Positions 1 through 7,129 of a stretch of DNA of 19,652 nucleotides are shown here, in pieces; position 1 is the first letter of the stretch; every line of letters begins with the position of its first letter. The DNA is from Acidobacteriaceae bacterium. Lineage in GTDB: Bacteria; Acidobacteriota; Terriglobia; Terriglobales; Acidobacteriaceae. The DNA lies in assembly GCA_025462785.1 (NCBI GenBank), contig JAOAPG010000277.1, positions 1-19,652 on the forward strand. Direction: 5' to 3'. The notes under the pieces were generated by a model, which did not search any database, was not told where the DNA came from, and saw nothing but the letters and a program-made list of their open reading frames with translations. Position numbers and translations under genes: made by a program.

Positions 1-335
1 TGCCGATCAAGAATGTGATCATCGACAATAAATATCTCGGCATGGTGCGGCAGTGGCAGCAGCTTTTTTATGCGCGCAATTACGCCGAAACTGACTTGAG
101 CGATAACCCGGATTTCATTGCCATTGCCCAAGCGTACAAGATTCATGCGTCGCGTCTCGGAGAAGACGAAATGCGCGAGTTTCCGGTTACGCAGCAAACG
201 GGAGATGCGCTGGACCGTTTTCTGCGGTCGTCAGACCCGGAGTTACTGGTTTTCGATTGTCAGCCGGAAGCGAATGTTTATCCGATGGTTCCTGCGGGAG
301 CCGCGCTGTCGGAAATGTTGTTCGAAGAAGAATAG
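1..335 (+). CDS. ilvB: Acetolactate synthase large subunit, C-terminal fragment
   Basis: This is the 3' end of a gene that begins before the window; the reading frame runs from base 3. The visible ~110 residues carry the C-terminal part of the thiamine-diphosphate-binding domain. They include the stretch around VIIDNKYLGMVRQWQQ, which in acetolactate synthases completes the ThDP/Mg site (the N-x-x-x-G-M-V-x-Q-W pattern), and a tail with YPMVPAGAAL, also typical of this family. The enzyme condenses two pyruvates, or pyruvate with 2-oxobutyrate, in the first common step of valine, leucine and isoleucine synthesis in the cytoplasm. The ACT-domain gene starts 23 bases after its stop, and ilvD follows on the same strand, so this is a branched-chain amino acid cluster. 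The isozyme type (ilvB, ilvG or ilvI) cannot be decided from this fragment. Confidence 0.95.
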   Translation, partial: PIKNVIIDNKYLGMVRQWQQLFYARNYAETDLSDNPDFIAIAQAYKIHASRLGEDEMREFPVTQQTGDALDRFLRSSDPELLVFDCQPEANVYPMVPAGAALSEMLFEEE

Positions 336-358
336 GCCGGAATATTTAGGAGAAGACC

Positions 359-685
359 ATGCACGCGTTTCACATTACATATCGCAATACGCAAGGCACG
401 CTGATGCGCATCCTGAATGCCGCTTCGCGGCGCGCCCTCGACATGCCTTATGTTCAGGCCAGCCCTGCCGAAAATGCTCATACTGTAATTCTGTTGCTCG
501 AAGTCAATGCAAAACAGATAGGGCAACTCTGCCGCGACTGGCACGCGATTGTAGATGTGGAGGAAGTTAAGGCGGCAGCTGCGCCAAAGAATTTCTTGGA
601 GCTGACTACCGAATGGGAATTCGCGCCGCATCCCCCAACTTCGCCGGGAGTGCGGGGAATGTCGATCAGCGCGGCTATGGCATAG
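359..685 (+). CDS. ACT-domain acetolactate synthase small subunit (IlvM-like)
   Basis: A 108-residue protein. Residues 1 to about 75 read as a single ACT domain: beta strand HAFHITYRNTQGTLMRIL, a helix, then VILLLEVNAKQIGQLCRDW and IVDVEEVK. It is shorter than the ~160-residue IlvN/IlvH regulators and closer to the 87-residue E. coli IlvM, which stabilises and activates the catalytic subunit. Residues 76-108 (FLELTTEWEFAPHPPTSPGVRG and on) match nothing I know and may be a lineage-specific tail. The ATG is supported by AGGAG at 348-352, 6 bases upstream. It lies 23 bases after the large-subunit stop, so the two are very likely cotranscribed and the products partners. Assignment as the regulatory subunit rests on the fold plus gene order; the ACT domain alone would not prove it. 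Confidence 0.85.
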   Translation: MHAFHITYRNTQGTLMRILNAASRRALDMPYVQASPAENAHTVILLLEVNAKQIGQLCRDWHAIVDVEEVKAAAAPKNFLELTTEWEFAPHPPTSPGVRGMSISAAMA

Positions 686-727
686 TGCTTATCCTCAAGT
701 GCAAGAGTGCAGCACTTCCGAAAGCAG

Positions 728-787
728 ATTCCTCCGCTCTCGTTGCCGCGTAGCGCGCCAACTTCGGTCGGAATGACAAATAAATTT
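728..787. repeat. Dispersed intergenic repeat, copy A
   Basis: It starts GATTCCTCCGCTC and ends CGGTCGGAATGACAAAT. Copy B lies 77 bases further on, and the two align over about 58 bases with roughly four fifths of bases identical and one gap. The termini GATTCCTC...GGAATGAC resemble a short dispersed element often met between genes in environmental bacterial genomes, including Acidobacteriota. That comparison is from memory and unverified. Confidence 0.6.
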
Positions 788-804
788 GTAGAGCGCTTAA
801 ACAG

Positions 805-863
805 GTTTCTCCACTCCCGTTCCCGCTGCGCGTCAACTCCGGTCGAAATGACAGTTTAATTTC
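805..863. repeat. Dispersed intergenic repeat, copy B
   Basis: This is the second, degenerate copy of the element at 728-787 in the same orientation. It starts GTTTCTCCACTCCCG and ends GGTCGAAATGACAGTT. The copy ends about 35 bases before the ilvD start, so it abuts the probable ilvD promoter. Neither copy has an open reading frame of its own. Confidence 0.55.
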
Positions 864-899
864 TAACTGCAGTCTTCTCTGGCATAATCTTTATTCCCT

Positions 900-2576
900 A
901 TGGATCTCAAACATCGTAGCCGCAATATCACTGATGGGCGCGACCAGGCTGGAGCGCGAGCCATGTTCAAAGCCATCGGATTCACAGACAGCGATCTTGC
1001 CAAGCCACTGATCGGCGTCGCCAACACCTGGATTGAAACCATGCCCTGCAATTTCCATCTACGGCGGCTTTCGGCCAAAGTCAAGGAAGGCGTTCGCGCG
1101 GCTGGCGGCACTCCCATGGAGTTCAACACCATTGCGATCAGCGATGGCGAGACCATGGGAACCGAGGGAATGCGCGCCTCGCTGGTAAGCCGCGAATTAA
1201 TTGCTGATTCCATTGAATTGGTTTGCCGTGGACAGATGTTCGACGCAGTCGTTTGCGTGGTCGGTTGCGACAAGACTATCCCCGCGGCCGGAATGGCTCT
1301 GGCGCGTTTGAATATACCCGGGTTGGTGCTTTACGGCGGAACGATTGCCGCGGGAACTTACAAGGGAAAGGACGTCACGATCCAAGATGTGTTCGAGGCA
1401 GTGGGCGCCAATGCTGCTGGAAAGATCACGGACAAGGAATTGCACGAACTAGAGAATGTGGCGTGCCCCGCAGCGGGTGCATGCGGCGGGCAATACACTG
1501 CAAACACAATGTCTACCGTGATGGAGATCATCGGCTTATCGCCGATGGGATTCAACAGCGTTCCGGCAATGGATCCGCAGAAGGACGAGATTGCATTTCG
1601 CTGCGGTGAAGTAGTGCTGAATGCATTGAAGAAGGGCATTGTTCCAAAGGATATTCTCACCCGAGCAGCTTTTGAGAATGCGATCGCGGCGGTAGCTGCA
1701 ACGGGCGGTTCCACGAATGCTGTGTTGCACCTGCTGGCGATCGCTCGCGAAGCCGGAGTTCCTCTCGATATTGATGACTTCCAAACTGTGAGCGAGCGCA
1801 CGCCGCTGCTGGCCAATCTCAAGCCTTCAGGAAGATTCGTTGCCGCCGATATGCATCGTGCTGGCGGCATTCGCTTGCTGGCGCGTCGCCTGATTCGCGG
1901 AGAACATATTCAGCCCAAAGCTCTGACAGTCACCGGTCGGAGTCTATCCGCCGAGAGCGAGAGCGCGATAGAGACGCCAGGGCAGGAAGTCATTGCCCCA
2001 CTTGATCGTCCGCTCAAGAAAACCGGGGGCCTGGTAATTCTAAAAGGCAACATCGCGCCGGAGGGATGCGTTGCGAAGATCAGTGGACATGAGCGCCTGA
2101 GTCATCGCGGTCCCGCTCGCGTCTTCGAATCAGAAGAAGAAGCCATGACCGCCGTGACCTCGAAGCAAATTAAAGAGGGAGACGTGCTGGTCATTCGCAA
2201 TGAAGGTCCAAAAGGTGGACCTGGCATGAGAGAAATGCTCAGCGTCACCGGCGCGATTGTCGGCGAAGGTTTGGGGAAATCGGTAGCTCTGCTCACCGAT
2301 GGACGTTTTAGCGGCGCAACTCACGGCCTGATGATGGGACATGTTTCTCCGGAAGCTGCTCTGGGAGGCCCTATCGCGGCGGTGCGCGAAGGGGATGTCA
2401 TTAACATCGATATAACAAAGCGCATCCTGGAAGTCGAAATCAGCGATGACGTACTGCAGCAGCGCTTGTCAGAGTGGAAAGCACCAGAGCCGCGGTATCC
2501 CACAGGAGTCTTTGGCAAATATGCTGCGCTGGTAGCGTCCGCATCAGAAGGGGCGATTACTCGGCCCAAATGGTAA
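900..2576 (+). CDS. ilvD: Dihydroxy-acid dehydratase
   Basis: A 558-residue protein of the usual family length. It dehydrates 2,3-dihydroxy-isovalerate and 2,3-dihydroxy-3-methylvalerate to the 2-oxo acids, the third common step of branched-chain amino acid synthesis, using an Fe-S cluster and Mg2+. Visible signatures are Cys50 in NTWIETMPCN, Cys123 in GCDKTIPAAGMA (first IlvD/Edd signature) and Cys195 in AAGACGGQYTANTM, the three expected cluster ligands. The second signature, LLTDGRFSGATHG, is near residues 465-477 and its Ser is the proposed catalytic base. The shorter Edd (6-phosphogluconate dehydratase) is less likely given the length and neighbours. The ATG at 900 has no Shine-Dalgarno sequence. 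A CATAAT hexamer at 883-888 could be a -10 giving a leader of about 5 bases, so ilvD may have its own promoter after the repeat-containing gap. Confidence 0.97.
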   Translation: MDLKHRSRNITDGRDQAGARAMFKAIGFTDSDLAKPLIGVANTWIETMPCNFHLRRLSAKVKEGVRAAGGTPMEFNTIAISDGETMGTEGMRASLVSRELIADSIELVCRGQMFDAVVCVVGCDKTIPAAGMALARLNIPGLVLYGGTIAAGTYKGKDVTIQDVFEAVGANAAGKITDKELHELENVACPAAGACGGQYTANTMSTVMEIIGLSPMGFNSVPAMDPQKDEIAFRCGEVVLNALKKGIVPKDILTRAAFENAIAAVAATGGSTNAVLHLLAIAREAGVPLDIDDFQTVSERTPLLANLKPSGRFVAADMHRAGGIRLLARRLIRGEHIQPKALTVTGRSLSAESESAIETPGQEVIAPLDRPLKKTGGLVILKGNIAPEGCVAKISGHERLSHRGPARVFESEEEAMTAVTSKQIKEGDVLVIRNEGPKGGPGMREMLSVTGAIVGEGLGKSVALLTDGRFSGATHGLMMGHVSPEAALGGPIAAVREGDVINIDITKRILEVEISDDVLQQRLSEWKAPEPRYPTGVFGKYAALVASASEGAITRPKW

Positions 2577-2689
2577 GGCCGAGCATAAGAACAGTTTCGT
2601 CGCAAGGGCATTCTATTCTCTATAGTGCGACCGCATTAATTGCCATCACTACTTGAATGCTTTCCGTTGTGCATTAAGAAAACATTAAC

Positions 2690-2709
2690 GCGGGTTGCCC
2701 ACAACCCGC
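2690..2709. other. Perfect stem-loop downstream of ilvD
   Basis: GCGGGTTG and CAACCCGC form an 8-bp stem around the 4-base loop CCCA. Read on +, no run of T follows, so it is a poor intrinsic terminator for ilvD. Read on minus, the stem is followed by a T-rich stretch (GTTAATGTTTTC), but no minus-strand gene ends here. It may act as an RNA 3' end or as a regulatory hairpin before the lipoprotein gene. Confidence 0.45.
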
Positions 2710-2787
2710 CTCAGTTGGGCAGTTTCGAGCTACACAGCCAACCAGCAACCACTTACGCTCATCCAAAGCACAATTGTAGGAGTGTGT

Positions 2788-4959
2788 ATGTGCTCTGGCC
2801 GAGTGCTGTGGGGTATAAAAGTGCGCTTATTTTTATTTTCCTCCTTCTCTCTCATCGGTCTCATTCTTTTGGCAGGCTGCGGTGGCGGCGGAACCTCAGG
2901 AAGCGGCAGCGGCACTCCTCCTCCTCCCCAAAATTCGCAATTGACTGTAGTTTTATCAGGCACGGGAACAGTCTCGAGCAGTCCCTCAGGCATTAGCTGC
3001 GGGTCTACCTGCTCCGCCAGCTTCGCAAATAACACCCAGGTTACGCTCACCGCGACTGCTGGAAACGGATTTGCGTTTACGGGATGGAATGGTGGAGGTT
3101 GCAGCGGCACAGGTATGTGCGCGGTGACGCTGATCTCCGCAACATCGATTACAGCGACATTCAGCCAGGTACCGTCTTCGGTCCTCACCCTTACAATGTC
3201 CGGCGCGGGAAGCGGCACGATAACCAGCAATCCAACCGGTATTGACTGTCCTACGACTTGTTCTGCCAGTTTCGCCAACGGCACGCAGATCACTTTAACT
3301 GCAACTCCCGGCAATACCTTCAGCTTCACAGGATGGAGCGGCGGCGGTTGCAGCGGAACCAGCATATGCGTCGTAACGCTAAGTGCGGCCACAACGGTGA
3401 ACGCCGCATTCGGCGGGTCGTTGCAAAGCATCAACCACATTATTTTTCTGGCGCAAGAGAATCGATCTCTCGACCATTACTTCGGAGAACTCCGAAAATA
3501 TTGGGCGGACAACGGCTACCCCGATCAGTCATTCGATGGACTGCCGCAGTTTAATCCGACTTCCGGAGCACCGCCTTTACAAGGTCCAATTCCAACAAAT
3601 CCCGGATGTAATCCCGCATTCCCATATAATCCACCGCCCGCTCCATTCCAAGACTGCGTATTTGACAATACTGATCCTGCAGCTGCGGTTAAGTCGTTCC
3701 ATTTGCAGACCGCGTGTGTCGAAAATCCAAGCCCCTCGTGGAATGAAAGTCACGTGGATTGGAGTTACAACGATCCAACTGGGTTAAACCCGGCGGTCTT
3801 GGACGGCTTTGTCTGGACGACCGGGCACGATTCGCGAGCTCCTAATGCCCAAGGCACAGGTTCTGAATTCATGGATACCAACGGCGTCCGCGTCATGGGC
3901 TACTACGACGGCGGTAATCCCAATGATCCGACTGATCCCGGCGATCTCAATTATTACTATTTTATGGCTTCGAATTTCGCCACATCGGACCACTGGTTTT
4001 CTTCGCTCATGAGCAGAACCAATCCCAACCGCGAGTACCTGATCGGCGGCACGTCTCACGGATATGCTTATCCCAATGGTACGAATTCTCAGGATCAAGG
4101 TCAGATTTCTACGCCGATTATTTTTGAAGAACTGCAGAATGCGGGAATCACCTGGAAGGTCTATGTTCATCCCGATCCCACGCCGCCGCCGAACAGCGGC
4201 TGCGCATCAAATGATACGACTCCGCGTTGTCTTTATTTAGTCAGCTACCTGCATAACTTCGCGTACGGTCAAACGATCGTCAACAATTATCCGCAGAATA
4301 TAGTTCCTATCTCACAGTTTTATGCCGACGCGACAGCTGGAACTCTACCCCAGGTGGCGCAGATTGAGCCAGCATCGGGATCGGGACTCGACGAACATGC
4401 TGCGGATTTTGATCCTCAGCCCGGACAGCTACCTTGTTGCAGCGTTCAAGCCGGGGCTGCTTACGTTAAGACTCTTATCGACGCGGTTATGGGAACTCCG
4501 AGCAAACCGAGCCCGAGTTGGAAAGATTCAGCATTCATTCTGACCTACGACGAATTCGGTGGATTCTATGACCACTTCGCGCCGCAGGCGGCAGCGTCGC
4601 CCGATGGCATTACTCCCGTGGATCTTTATCAACCGGTAAATGGTGTAGGTGGAGATGTATGCACTAAAGTTAGCGGACCTACTTGCGACTTCACTTACAC
4701 CGGTTATCGAGTGCCTTTGATCGTGGTCTCGCCATTCACCAAGAAAAACTATGTTTCCCATGCTATTGCTGATAACACCGCGATCTTAAAGCTCATTGAA
4801 GAGCGGTTTAATGTGAGTTCGCTTACATACCGTGATGCGGCGCAAATTGACATGGGTGCCGAGTTCTTTGATTTCGTCAACGTGCCGTGGGCCAATCCGC
4901 CGACGCCGCCCGCGCAACATACGCAATTGCACTGCGATTTAAACCCGCCTATCCAATAG
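2788..4959 (+). CDS. Secreted lipoprotein phosphoesterase with two InlB-B-like repeats
   Basis: Start chosen at ATG 2788 because TAGGAG at 2777-2782 sits 5 bases upstream; the open frame extends back to 2695 without a ribosome site. GTG 2821 would give a shorter signal peptide and remains possible. The 723-residue product has a hydrophobic segment ending in lipobox LLAGC (lipidated Cys31), then a Gly/Ser/Pro linker. Two tandem repeats of about 78 residues (about 52-130 and 132-208) follow, each with GTVSSSP/GTITSNP, FTGW and four cysteines, resembling divergent InlB B-repeats. The catalytic part begins at QENRSLDHYFG (Gln223). It continues through SRTNPNREYLIGG (about 410-420), TYDEFGGFYDHF (Asp588) and YRVPLIVVSPF, the motif order of the phosphoesterase family that includes phospholipase C and AcpA-type acid phosphatases. 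It probably releases phosphate or cleaves phospholipids outside the inner membrane; the substrate cannot be read from sequence. It appears to be a single-gene unit. Confidence 0.88.
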   Translation: MCSGRVLWGIKVRLFLFSSFSLIGLILLAGCGGGGTSGSGSGTPPPPQNSQLTVVLSGTGTVSSSPSGISCGSTCSASFANNTQVTLTATAGNGFAFTGWNGGGCSGTGMCAVTLISATSITATFSQVPSSVLTLTMSGAGSGTITSNPTGIDCPTTCSASFANGTQITLTATPGNTFSFTGWSGGGCSGTSICVVTLSAATTVNAAFGGSLQSINHIIFLAQENRSLDHYFGELRKYWADNGYPDQSFDGLPQFNPTSGAPPLQGPIPTNPGCNPAFPYNPPPAPFQDCVFDNTDPAAAVKSFHLQTACVENPSPSWNESHVDWSYNDPTGLNPAVLDGFVWTTGHDSRAPNAQGTGSEFMDTNGVRVMGYYDGGNPNDPTDPGDLNYYYFMASNFATSDHWFSSLMSRTNPNREYLIGGTSHGYAYPNGTNSQDQGQISTPIIFEELQNAGITWKVYVHPDPTPPPNSGCASNDTTPRCLYLVSYLHNFAYGQTIVNNYPQNIVPISQFYADATAGTLPQVAQIEPASGSGLDEHAADFDPQPGQLPCCSVQAGAAYVKTLIDAVMGTPSKPSPSWKDSAFILTYDEFGGFYDHFAPQAAASPDGITPVDLYQPVNGVGGDVCTKVSGPTCDFTYTGYRVPLIVVSPFTKKNYVSHAIADNTAILKLIEERFNVSSLTYRDAAQIDMGAEFFDFVNVPWANPPTPPAQHTQLHCDLNPPIQ

Positions 4960-5012
4960 GAGGCGTGAGCAGAGCCCAACGTGAATCGCGATTCCCCGGG
5001 AATTCACGATTT

Positions 5013-5186
5013 GTGGCAGATGGAAAGTGCAGAGTGATTCGCAAGCTGAAATCCGGTGAATACCGGCTTTACTCGCGCAAGAAAAACCCTAAAACCGGGA
5101 AGCGACGCAATCTGGGAACTTTCGCAAGCAGAAAGGCAGCCGAAGCTCACGAGCGTGCTGTCCAATATTTCAAAAGGCAGCGCTAG
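5013..5186 (+). CDS. Small basic protein, function unknown
   Basis: The start is uncertain. GTG 5034 has GGAAAG 6 bases upstream and gives 50 residues. GTG 5013 gives 57, with GGGAA about 10 bases upstream. The frame is open back to 4887, inside the preceding gene, but that part reads as overlap with the lipoprotein frame. The conserved-looking core is LKSGEYRLYSRKKNP, KTGKRRNLGTF and AAEAHERAVQYFK. It is rich in Lys, Arg and Tyr, with no signal peptide or membrane segment. I recall similar short proteins with the RLYSRK...GKRRNLGTF...HERAVQYFKR pattern annotated as hypothetical in many bacteria, but cannot verify this here. The fold suggested is two short strands followed by a helix, loosely like the arm-type DNA-binding domain of integrases. 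Its stop codon overlaps that of the convergent regulator gene. Confidence 0.6.
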   Translation: MADGKCRVIRKLKSGEYRLYSRKKNPKTGKRRNLGTFASRKAAEAHERAVQYFKRQR

Positions 5187-5812
5187 CGATTGCGACGGTG
5201 AAAGCGCTTTGCCTTTTCGCGATTTCCGCACACTTTCATATCGCACCATCGGCGGCTCTGGTTTTTGCTATGGTCCATGAACAACCATCCGCAGGTTTCC
5301 GCTTCGCACTCCCGCACGCGCTCTTTCTCACTTGACATTAAGAGGTCCAGAGAAGAGCGCACCACTACCCACAGGATCTTCTCCAGACTGTCACCTTGAT
5401 CGGTCCACCGCCAATCCGGGCCATTCGATGTCCATGCTAGTTCTGCTTTGCGGGACAAATTTTTAAATGCAACCGTTAGAATTTGCAAGTCAGAGTCTAA
5501 CGGTGTCCGATGAGCAGCGATCGCGGAAAAGATCCTGAAAACAGCCTCGCGAAATTCGATCGCGTGTTGCAGAACTTTGGCCGCTAGCTCGGGATGATCT
5601 TCAGCACGGCGAGAAATTCGATTCGCCTCAGCGGAAGAAAGAATACCGGCCTGCCTCGCCCATCGAATAAGATCGGGGTAGGAGCACAAAAGTTCCTCGA
5701 CTTGGTCAGAGCGACGCCTTGAAACCGTATTCGCGAAATCGAGGGCTAAATTTCCACCGCTGATTTCGAATTCCTGAACTGCAACTCGCGCTTGCTGGAG
5801 GAGATTAGCCAT
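5183..5812 (-). CDS. CGNR zinc-finger (ABATE domain) transcriptional regulator
   Basis: A 209-residue protein. The N-terminal half opens with FEISGGNLALDFANTV (residues 15-30), the characteristic start of the ABATE domain found with CGNR fingers. The C-terminal part has Cys169, Cys174, Cys190 and Cys195 in the layout C-x4-C...RRWCDMKVCGNREKAKRFHRR. The CGNR signature (195-198) is followed by a basic helix, a predicted DNA-binding zinc finger. Family members are thought to be transcription regulators, often next to transporters or drug-responsive genes. The gene is divergent from the EamA exporter at 5930, and the shared intergenic region has two matching dyads, so control of the exporter and of itself is a reasonable inference. 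The start codon ATG at 5812 has no strong ribosome site. A TATGAT hexamer read on minus at 5833-5828 could be its -10. The ligand is unknown. Confidence 0.88.
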   Translation of the reverse strand: MANLLQQARVAVQEFEISGGNLALDFANTVSRRRSDQVEELLCSYPDLIRWARQAGILSSAEANRISRRAEDHPELAAKVLQHAIEFREAVFRIFSAIAAHRTPLDSDLQILTVAFKNLSRKAELAWTSNGPDWRWTDQGDSLEKILWVVVRSSLDLLMSSEKERVRECEAETCGWLFMDHSKNQSRRWCDMKVCGNREKAKRFHRRNR

Positions 5813-5821
5813 CGGCGGTAT

Positions 5822-5850
5822 TTAACCATCATAGGGCGCTTGACAGGTTA
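5822..5850. promoter_or_regulatory. Candidate operator, dyad copy 1
   Basis: It opens with TTAACCATCATA and ends with GGTTA. The half sites TAACC (5823-5827) and GGTTA (5846-5850) are separated by 18 bases. Copy 2 has exactly the same geometry 51 bp away, and the two agree at 22 of 29 positions. This copy covers TTGACA (5840-5845), a perfect -35 for the exporter, so a bound protein would block polymerase. Confidence 0.7.
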
Positions 5851-5868
5851 GACGCAAACGCCGAGAAT
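5840..5868 (+). promoter_or_regulatory. Candidate promoter of the EamA exporter gene
   Basis: TTGACA at 5840-5845 is a perfect -35. With a 17-base spacer, GAGAAT at 5863-5868 matches the -10 at 4 of 6 positions. Transcription would start near 5875, about 55 bases before the chosen ATG. The promoter lies between and partly under the two dyads, as expected of a repressed promoter. Confidence 0.5.
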
Positions 5869-5872
5869 TTGA

Positions 5873-5901
5873 TTAACCATCATACGTCGATTAGATGGTT
5901 A
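5873..5901. promoter_or_regulatory. Candidate operator, dyad copy 2
   Basis: TTAACCATCATA (5873-5884) repeats copy 1 exactly, and GGTTA is at 5897-5901. Here the arms extend to TAACCATC-N12-GATGGTTA, a perfect 8-bp inverted repeat. It covers the predicted transcription start of the exporter gene. The 51-bp period is close to five helical turns, so both sites would present the same face of the DNA. Confidence 0.72.
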
Positions 5902-5929
5902 TGTGCGAATCATGTCGGGAGGTTGGACT

Positions 5930-6889
5930 ATGAGCGGTATCACCAGGCCCGCGCGTTGGAAGATCTTATGCGCATTTTTTATTATTTATTTCGTTTGGGG
6001 ATCCACGTACCTGGGAATCCGTGTGGGCGTGCACGAGGTTCCACCTTTCCTGCTCGCGGCAATTCGTTTTACCTTCGCTGGCCTCGTTCTGTATGCCTGG
6101 ATGCGACTCAAGGGCACACCTGCGCCCTCTCTAAAGGAGTGGAAGGGCGCATTTTTTCTTGGCACTCTGATGTTTCTTGTCGATTACGGTTCTCTCTTCT
6201 GGGCCGAGCAGCGAGTCCCCTCCGGTATTGCGGCCGTTATACTCGCGAGCATTCCTCTATTTATTACGCTTCTAGAGATTATTTTCCTAAGAACGCAGCG
6301 GCTTACCGTGCGCCTCGCGGTGGGACTCTTAGTTGGACTTTTAGGAGTTTCGGTGCTGATGGCCAAGTCAGTTTCGCTTGGCGAAGCGTCGCTGGACCGG
6401 GTAGGCGTATGTGCAATTCTCGTCGCGGCAGTGGGGTGGTCAGTCGGAACTATCCTAACCCGCAAGCTAACGCTGCCTGCGTCGAAGCCCATGAGCGCTG
6501 CCGCGCAAATGCTCCTAGGCGGATTGCAGCTATTTGTTCTTACCGCAGTGTCTGGCGAGTTTTCTGGATTCCATCTCCTTAACGTCTCACCGTTGGCGTG
6601 GTTTGCTCTTGTCTATTTGATTGTCTTCGGTTCTCTGATTGGCTTTACCGCCTACGTTTGGTTGTTGCACTATGAATCGCCAACCATGGTTGGAACATAC
6701 GCGTATGTGAATCCAGTGGTGGCCGTCGCCGTCGGATATTTCCTGGGTGGGGAAACGGTCGGCCCTCGGACAATTCTAGGAACCCTGCTGGTGTTAGCGA
6801 GTGTTCTAATGATCACCATGATGCCCGGCAAGCGACGTGAGGCAACTCCGGAACCGAGCGACGAAGCATTGAGAACGGCTTCAGCCTGA
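5930..6889 (+). CDS. EamA-family (YedA-like) drug/metabolite exporter
   Basis: The ATG at 5930 is preferred because GGGAGG at 5917-5922 lies 7 bases upstream; the frame is open back to GTG 5903, which would overlap operator copy 2. The 319-residue membrane protein has about ten hydrophobic segments in two EamA halves (about 12-145 and 157-300). Motifs VWGSTYLGIRVGV (from residue 22), EVPPFLLAAIRF, PSGIAAVILASIPLF and AYVNPVVAVAVGYFLGGE (from 258) match the YedA branch of the DMT superfamily. Such proteins export amino acids, related metabolites or toxic compounds from the cytoplasm; the substrate cannot be deduced. The divergent CGNR regulator and paired dyads suggest inducible expression. 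It ends in a short charged tail. Confidence 0.9.
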   Translation: MSGITRPARWKILCAFFIIYFVWGSTYLGIRVGVHEVPPFLLAAIRFTFAGLVLYAWMRLKGTPAPSLKEWKGAFFLGTLMFLVDYGSLFWAEQRVPSGIAAVILASIPLFITLLEIIFLRTQRLTVRLAVGLLVGLLGVSVLMAKSVSLGEASLDRVGVCAILVAAVGWSVGTILTRKLTLPASKPMSAAAQMLLGGLQLFVLTAVSGEFSGFHLLNVSPLAWFALVYLIVFGSLIGFTAYVWLLHYESPTMVGTYAYVNPVVAVAVGYFLGGETVGPRTILGTLLVLASVLMITMMPGKRREATPEPSDEALRTASA

Positions 6890-7129
6890 GAGTAGCCGAC
6901 TAGCGCTCAAACCAGTTACCTCATCTCATTCCACTATTCCTTCCTTTCTGGGGTACAATCGCTTTCTTTAACAGCAGTTCACGTCTGTGTTCCTTTCTTT
7001 GTCACATAAAAAAGAATTAAGGGTTGAAAGAGCTCGTGCCTACGGTTTAGTAATTGGAACACGATTACAATTGTTTACATTTCCAAAAACCCAAGCAATC
7101 GGGCCGACGAAGTACAAGGGGAGATGACA

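Noticed and set aside
2730..3440. Minus-strand open frame of 236 codons
   Set aside because: It mirrors the repeat-rich, GC-skewed region of the lipoprotein gene, has low-complexity Val/Pro/Leu content and no ribosome site. The + strand protein has recognisable domains over the same bases.
5869..6582. + strand open frame of 237 codons overlapping the exporter gene
   Set aside because: It is rich in Arg, Ser and Cys without membrane segments or family resemblance; the overlapping frame is a clear EamA protein with a good ribosome site.
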